The notes beneath the pieces were generated by a model. The model worked only from the letters and a program-made list of their open reading frames with translations. It was not told where the DNA came from and made no database searches. The position numbers and the translations under genes are program-made. Below, in pieces: positions 15,867 through 18,729 of a stretch of DNA of 18,729 bases. The DNA lies in NCBI GenBank assembly GCA_023132995.1, contig JAGLXI010000033.1:1-18729 (forward strand), written 5' to 3'. Each line of letters opens with the position of its first letter. Position 1 is the stretch's first letter. The DNA comes from Candidatus Zixiibacteriota bacterium (GTDB lineage Bacteria > Zixibacteria > MSB-5A5 > GN15 > FEB-12).

Positions 15867-17618
15867 ATGTCACAGATCAAGAGACTCTGTTTCGCGGCCT
15901 TGTTTGCCACGCTGCTGTGGGTGGCCTGTGGTTCGCCCGTAATCTACAGGGGTGACGCAGGTGATCATACCCATGTCGTTGCCAGGGTGGACACGTTCTA
16001 TGAAGTGACGATGGCACAGCTGTACGATTCCATCTATGCCAGCAAAACCCTCCCACACGGGGGCGTGCTGTCGACCCACGATGTCAAACTGTTCCTGGAC
16101 AGTATGTTGTGTGACTCGCTGGCCGGCCTTGCCGCCCGCAATGTCAGACTTGGCGACTACTACCAGGATCACCGCATGTACCGGCTGAGGTATCAGAAAG
16201 CTCTCTTGCAGACGTTCCTGGACGAGATGATCTATGGCCGGGTGACAGCGGACTCGGCGGAGATACACGACTTCTATCTCAGCCGTCCGGACCTGTTTTC
16301 GGTGGATGAACAGGTGCTGCTTTACCATATCCTGGTTTCGCCGGTGAACCTGAAACACGGCCCCGATTCAGCCTACTACTGGTCGCTGTCGTCCGAGGAG
16401 TTCGATACGGCGCTGGAGGATTACGCCCTGCGGCTGCGCAACCTGATCGATATCGGTATCCCCTTCGACGAAGTGGCCCGCGACTACTCCCACGACACAT
16501 ATACCGGGCAGGGAGGCGGCTTTGTCGGCTGGACGAAGAAAGGCGTCTACTTCCCGCCGTTTGACTCGGTCGCCTTTTCCCTTAATGCCGGTGAGATTGC
16601 GCAATACGTCGACAAGGACGGCTGGCACATAATACTTGTCGCCGAACACGTTGACGAGGGCCTCCCGCCGTTCGGGCCGAATCAGCACGAAGCCTCCAGG
16701 CAAACGCTGTTAACGATCAAGGCCAACACCTACGGACGAAAAGTGGTGGATTCCCTTATGGCCGAACCGCGGGATATCGTCTACAACGAGGCTATCCTGG
16801 ACACCAACGTGTACCTGGTTGACAAACATGTGTGGGCTGCATCCGTCAACGGCGCCGACACGATCGATTTCAATGAGATGAGAATACTCGAAGAGGATTA
16901 CCGGCGGGAAAATAAGGTGTCCAACACGACCCTCGAGATGAAAAAGCAGATGATCGGAAAGCTTGCGGAGCGATATATCATCCTTCAATCGGCCCGGAAA
17001 TCGAAACTGGATACCCTGCCTCAGGTCGCCGCCACTGAGGCCCGGTTAAGGCATACCTACTCCAGAATGATCGTGGAGCGCGACCGGAGGGATCCTTCCT
17101 GGTCCCCACCCGAGAGCCTCGTGAGAGCCTACTACAACGAGCATCTGGACGAATTCAAGGTTGAGAAGCCGATGCGCATACAGCATATCCTCGTAGAGGA
17201 TTCAACATTCGGGGAGTTCTTGCGGGATCAGGCTATGGCCGGTGTGGATTTTATGGAACTGGCTCTCAAGCACTACCCCGGTGACTCAAGCATCAGAGAA
17301 GCTCTGGCCAACCTGGGTGATGTCGCCCAGACGGATGTGCCACCGGAGCTCTGGACGGGAGCCATGATAACACCCGTGGGCGAAATATCGCATCCGGTGA
17401 AGACCACATACGGCTACCACATCATCAAGGTGCTCCGCCGTCAGGATATAATCGACCTTGAAAGGGCAAAACCCCGCTTCCTGCCGCTTTTGCACAGACA
17501 GCACGCCCTCAAGGTTTTTACGAAGTATCGTGACCGCCTCTATGACGACCTCAATGTTAGTTTTCCCGGTAGAATCCACCCGGTTCATCTCGAACCGCTG
17601 GAACGTCGGACAAAGTAG
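15867..17618 (+). CDS. exported parvulin-type (SurA/PpiC-like) peptidyl-prolyl isomerase, probable lipoprotein
   Basis: Periplasmic folding factor of the SurA/PpiD/PrsA type. Of the 583 residues, the first 20 are a signal peptide and C21 follows (LLWVACGSP). The lipobox has Trp where Leu/Val/Ile is usual at -3, so lipidation is likely but not sure. Residues 30-145 form a SurA_N-like helical chaperone region. Parvulin domain 1 covers about 146-262 (VLLYHILVSP, FDEVARDYSHDTYTGQGGGF, AFSLNAGEIAQYV, GWHIILV). A second SurA_N-like helical region follows, with YRRENKVSN. Parvulin domain 2 covers about 433-540 (MRIQHILVED, then GEISHPVKTTYGYHIIKV); its middle is shortened and lacks the GGxLGW segment. 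ATG at 15867 has GGAG five bases upstream. The next gene starts 2 bp after the stop, so the pair is probably co-transcribed. Confidence 0.85.
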   Translation: MSQIKRLCFAALFATLLWVACGSPVIYRGDAGDHTHVVARVDTFYEVTMAQLYDSIYASKTLPHGGVLSTHDVKLFLDSMLCDSLAGLAARNVRLGDYYQDHRMYRLRYQKALLQTFLDEMIYGRVTADSAEIHDFYLSRPDLFSVDEQVLLYHILVSPVNLKHGPDSAYYWSLSSEEFDTALEDYALRLRNLIDIGIPFDEVARDYSHDTYTGQGGGFVGWTKKGVYFPPFDSVAFSLNAGEIAQYVDKDGWHIILVAEHVDEGLPPFGPNQHEASRQTLLTIKANTYGRKVVDSLMAEPRDIVYNEAILDTNVYLVDKHVWAASVNGADTIDFNEMRILEEDYRRENKVSNTTLEMKKQMIGKLAERYIILQSARKSKLDTLPQVAATEARLRHTYSRMIVERDRRDPSWSPPESLVRAYYNEHLDEFKVEKPMRIQHILVEDSTFGEFLRDQAMAGVDFMELALKHYPGDSSIREALANLGDVAQTDVPPELWTGAMITPVGEISHPVKTTYGYHIIKVLRRQDIIDLERAKPRFLPLLHRQHALKVFTKYRDRLYDDLNVSFPGRIHPVHLEPLERRTK

Positions 17619-17620
17619 TT

Positions 17621-18250
17621 GTGCGCCAACCTGATACGGTCGATGGAAACCAGATAAGCTTCCGCGGGGAGCTTCTTCGCAAGGCTACCCACATGGGTGC
17701 CCTGGTCATTCCGGGCAGTTACTACTTTTTTCGTCTCACTAAGGGAGAAATGCTGACGATCATGGTTCCCGCCGCGGCGCTGATGATCCTGATCGACATC
17801 GCCCGGCTGCGCCGCTGGTCATTCTGGCGCGGATTCGCCCGCCGGATACTCTCGCCCATCATAAGAGAGCATGAAATGGCCGGGGACTTCACCGGCGCCA
17901 CTTACATCCTGCTGACTGTCTGCGCCACTATCGCCATGTTTGAAATGCCGATAGCCGTTGCCGCCCTGGCTTTTATCATTATCGGTGACTCTCTCGCCGC
18001 GCTGATCGGGCGCAAGTTTGGTCGCCACCGCTTTTGGAACAAATCGCTTGAGGGATCACTTGCCTGTCTGGCGGGAACGTTAGTTGTGGCCGCCCTGGCT
18101 CCGGAAATTGCCTGGCCGATAGCAGTTACCGGGGCCGTTGTCGCCACGGTCGTAGAGGCGCTGCCGCTTGGAGTCGACGACAACGTGACGGTTCCGATAC
18201 TCTCCGGTCTGTCGATGACGCTTCTTGTCCGCATTCTGGGAAATGTTTGA
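17621..18250 (+). CDS. DGK1/SEC59/phytol-kinase family membrane enzyme
   Basis: The 209-residue polytopic protein belongs to the family of CTP-dependent lipid-alcohol kinases (dolichol kinase SEC59, diacylglycerol kinase DGK1, phytol kinase VTE5), which phosphorylate a hydrophobic alcohol in the membrane. It opens ELLRKATHMGALVIPGSYYF, the RKxxH motif of the family. The core IIIGDSLAALIGRKFGRHRF continues into NKSLEGSLACLAG, which matches the GDxxAaxxGrxxGk...KSxEGsxa signature. VVEALPLGVDDNVTVPI near the C-terminus fits the VE...DN..vP motif. About six helices are seen. The start is GTG at 17621, 2 bp after the isomerase stop, with a weak Shine-Dalgarno, so it likely depends on coupling. The substrate cannot be told from sequence; polyprenol, diacylglycerol or phytol are all possible. 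Confidence 0.85.
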   Translation: MRQPDTVDGNQISFRGELLRKATHMGALVIPGSYYFFRLTKGEMLTIMVPAAALMILIDIARLRRWSFWRGFARRILSPIIREHEMAGDFTGATYILLTVCATIAMFEMPIAVAALAFIIIGDSLAALIGRKFGRHRFWNKSLEGSLACLAGTLVVAALAPEIAWPIAVTGAVVATVVEALPLGVDDNVTVPILSGLSMTLLVRILGNV

Positions 18251-18268
18251 CAAATACGAAGAATGTTG

Positions 18269-18297
18269 TTGCTGAAAGCTGGCCTCGTTCGTATAAT
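18269..18297 (+). promoter_or_regulatory. promoter of the cold-shock gene
   Basis: A perfect -10 TATAAT (18292-18297) has TTGCTG (18269-18274) 17 bases upstream. The start would be near 18304, giving a short leader of about 35 bases to the ATG at 18339. The leader is shorter than those of E. coli cold-inducible csp mRNAs, so cold-induced leader folding is not expected. Confidence 0.7.
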
Positions 18298-18338
18298 AGG
18301 TATGAGATCAAACCACGGGCATTGTTGGAGGAGACTGT

Positions 18339-18545
18339 ATGTCCACAGGTAAGGTCAAGTACTTTAATGACTTAAAAGGTTGGGGCTTCATCAGTGGTGA
18401 GGACTTGGATCAGGATGTCTATGTCCACTACACTGCCATCAACATGAACGGCTACAAAACCCTCAGAGAAGGCCAGGAAGTCCTTTACGATGTGATCCGG
18501 ACCGACGAGGGCCTCCGAGCGCACAATGTGACTCCGTCGCCATAG
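18339..18545 (+). CDS. csp: cold-shock domain protein (CspA family)
   Basis: A 68-residue single cold-shock domain that binds single-stranded RNA/DNA and melts mRNA structure. It begins GKVKYFNDLKGWGFISGEDL, with RNP1 as KGWGFIS (Trp for the usual Phe) and RNP2 as VYVHYTAI (usually VFVHFSAI). The aromatic stacking positions are kept by Trp and Tyr. LREGQEVLYDV and the C-terminal RAHNVTP complete the five-strand fold. ATG at 18339 has a strong GGAGGAG Shine-Dalgarno. The gene is monocistronic, with its own TATAAT promoter and a good terminator. Confidence 0.95.
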   Translation: MSTGKVKYFNDLKGWGFISGEDLDQDVYVHYTAINMNGYKTLREGQEVLYDVIRTDEGLRAHNVTPSP

Positions 18546-18570
18546 ATGGACGTCCACGAGTTACCGATGA

Positions 18571-18604
18571 GCAAAGGTCGCCCCTCAGGCGGCCTTTGCT
18601 TTTT
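18571..18604 (+). terminator. rho-independent terminator of the cold-shock gene
   Basis: A 12-bp stem pairs GCAAAGGTCGCC (18571-18582) with GGCGGCCTTTGC (18588-18599), one G-T wobble, around loop CCTCA. It is followed directly by TTTTT (18600-18604). This is the clearest terminator in the window. Confidence 0.92.
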
Positions 18605-18683
18605 CGGTGCGCCCCACGCGGAACCTCCCGGGGCCAGCGGTTTATAATCAATCTGGACGTGTAACGGCAGTCGGATACGCAAC

Positions 18684-18712
18684 TTGACAAGCGGGTCGTT
18701 CTGGTCTATTAT
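18684..18712 (+). promoter_or_regulatory. strong promoter reading out of the right edge
   Basis: A perfect TTGACA (18684-18689), 17-base spacer and TATTAT (18707-18712) would start transcription near 18719, running off the window. The gene it serves is not visible. Bases 18605-18683 hold nothing else I can name. Confidence 0.75.
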
Positions 18713-18729
18713 TACGGCCGTTTCGTTGA

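Noticed and set aside
18247..18252. TTGACA at the end of the lipid-alcohol kinase gene as a -35 box.
   Set aside because: No -10 lies at proper spacing; the cold-shock TATAAT is about 40 bases away and is served by TTGCTG at 18269.
18643..18648. Second TATAAT near the right edge as a promoter.
   Set aside because: No -35-like hexamer lies 16-18 bases upstream, and the better promoter at 18684-18712 follows shortly.

Overview
The window is an 18.7 kb chromosomal segment of a GC-rich diderm bacterium. It is densely coded, almost entirely on the + strand, and shows no mobile elements, CRISPR arrays or RNA genes. Diderm character is inferred from the type IV pilus (T4P) motor genes and from a predicted exported SurA/PpiC-type prolyl isomerase. 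Several architectures (an MglA GTPase with several Roadblock partners, DUF4388, TPR-Roadblock) recall Myxococcota and uncultured lineages of the FCB/Zixibacteria kind. That placement is inference and cannot be settled from the window.

Layout. (1) Bases 1-4194: the left edge carries most of rpsT (ribosomal protein S20) on the - strand. It is divergent from murJ (lipid II flippase), which is followed 7 bp later by comEC (DNA uptake channel). The comEC C-terminal domain looks like a metallo-beta-lactamase fold that has lost its metal-binding motif. The 63-bp rpsT/murJ gap holds two good sigma70-type promoters facing each other, each with its -35 box on the other gene's TTG start codon. (2) Bases 4290-9771: an island of small-GTPase and signalling genes. 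It contains a DUF4388 protein, a small membrane protein of unknown function, a TPR-Roadblock fusion, a membrane-anchored Roadblock protein, a single-domain Roadblock/LC7 protein, an MglA-type GTPase with a long disordered tail, and an MglB-type Roadblock GAP. (3) Bases 9845-15782: T4P motor genes pilB (extension ATPase), pilT (retraction ATPase), pilC (platform) and a PilS-like membrane histidine kinase. (4) Bases 15867-18250: a two-domain parvulin-type prolyl isomerase and a DGK1/phytol-kinase-like membrane enzyme. (5) Bases 18339-18545: a cold-shock protein in its own unit with promoter and terminator, then an outward-facing promoter at the right edge.

How it fits together (inference). In Myxococcus, MglA-GTP marks the leading cell pole and activates T4P, MglB is its GAP, MglC is a further Roadblock protein, and the TPR protein SgmX links MglA to the pilus. 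Here an MglA, an MglB and three further Roadblock proteins (one fused to TPRs, one to membrane helices) sit directly upstream of pilB-pilT-pilC-pilS. The simplest reading is a compact, membrane-tethered polarity or pilus-switching module encoded beside the motor it would control. This is the most interesting content of the window.
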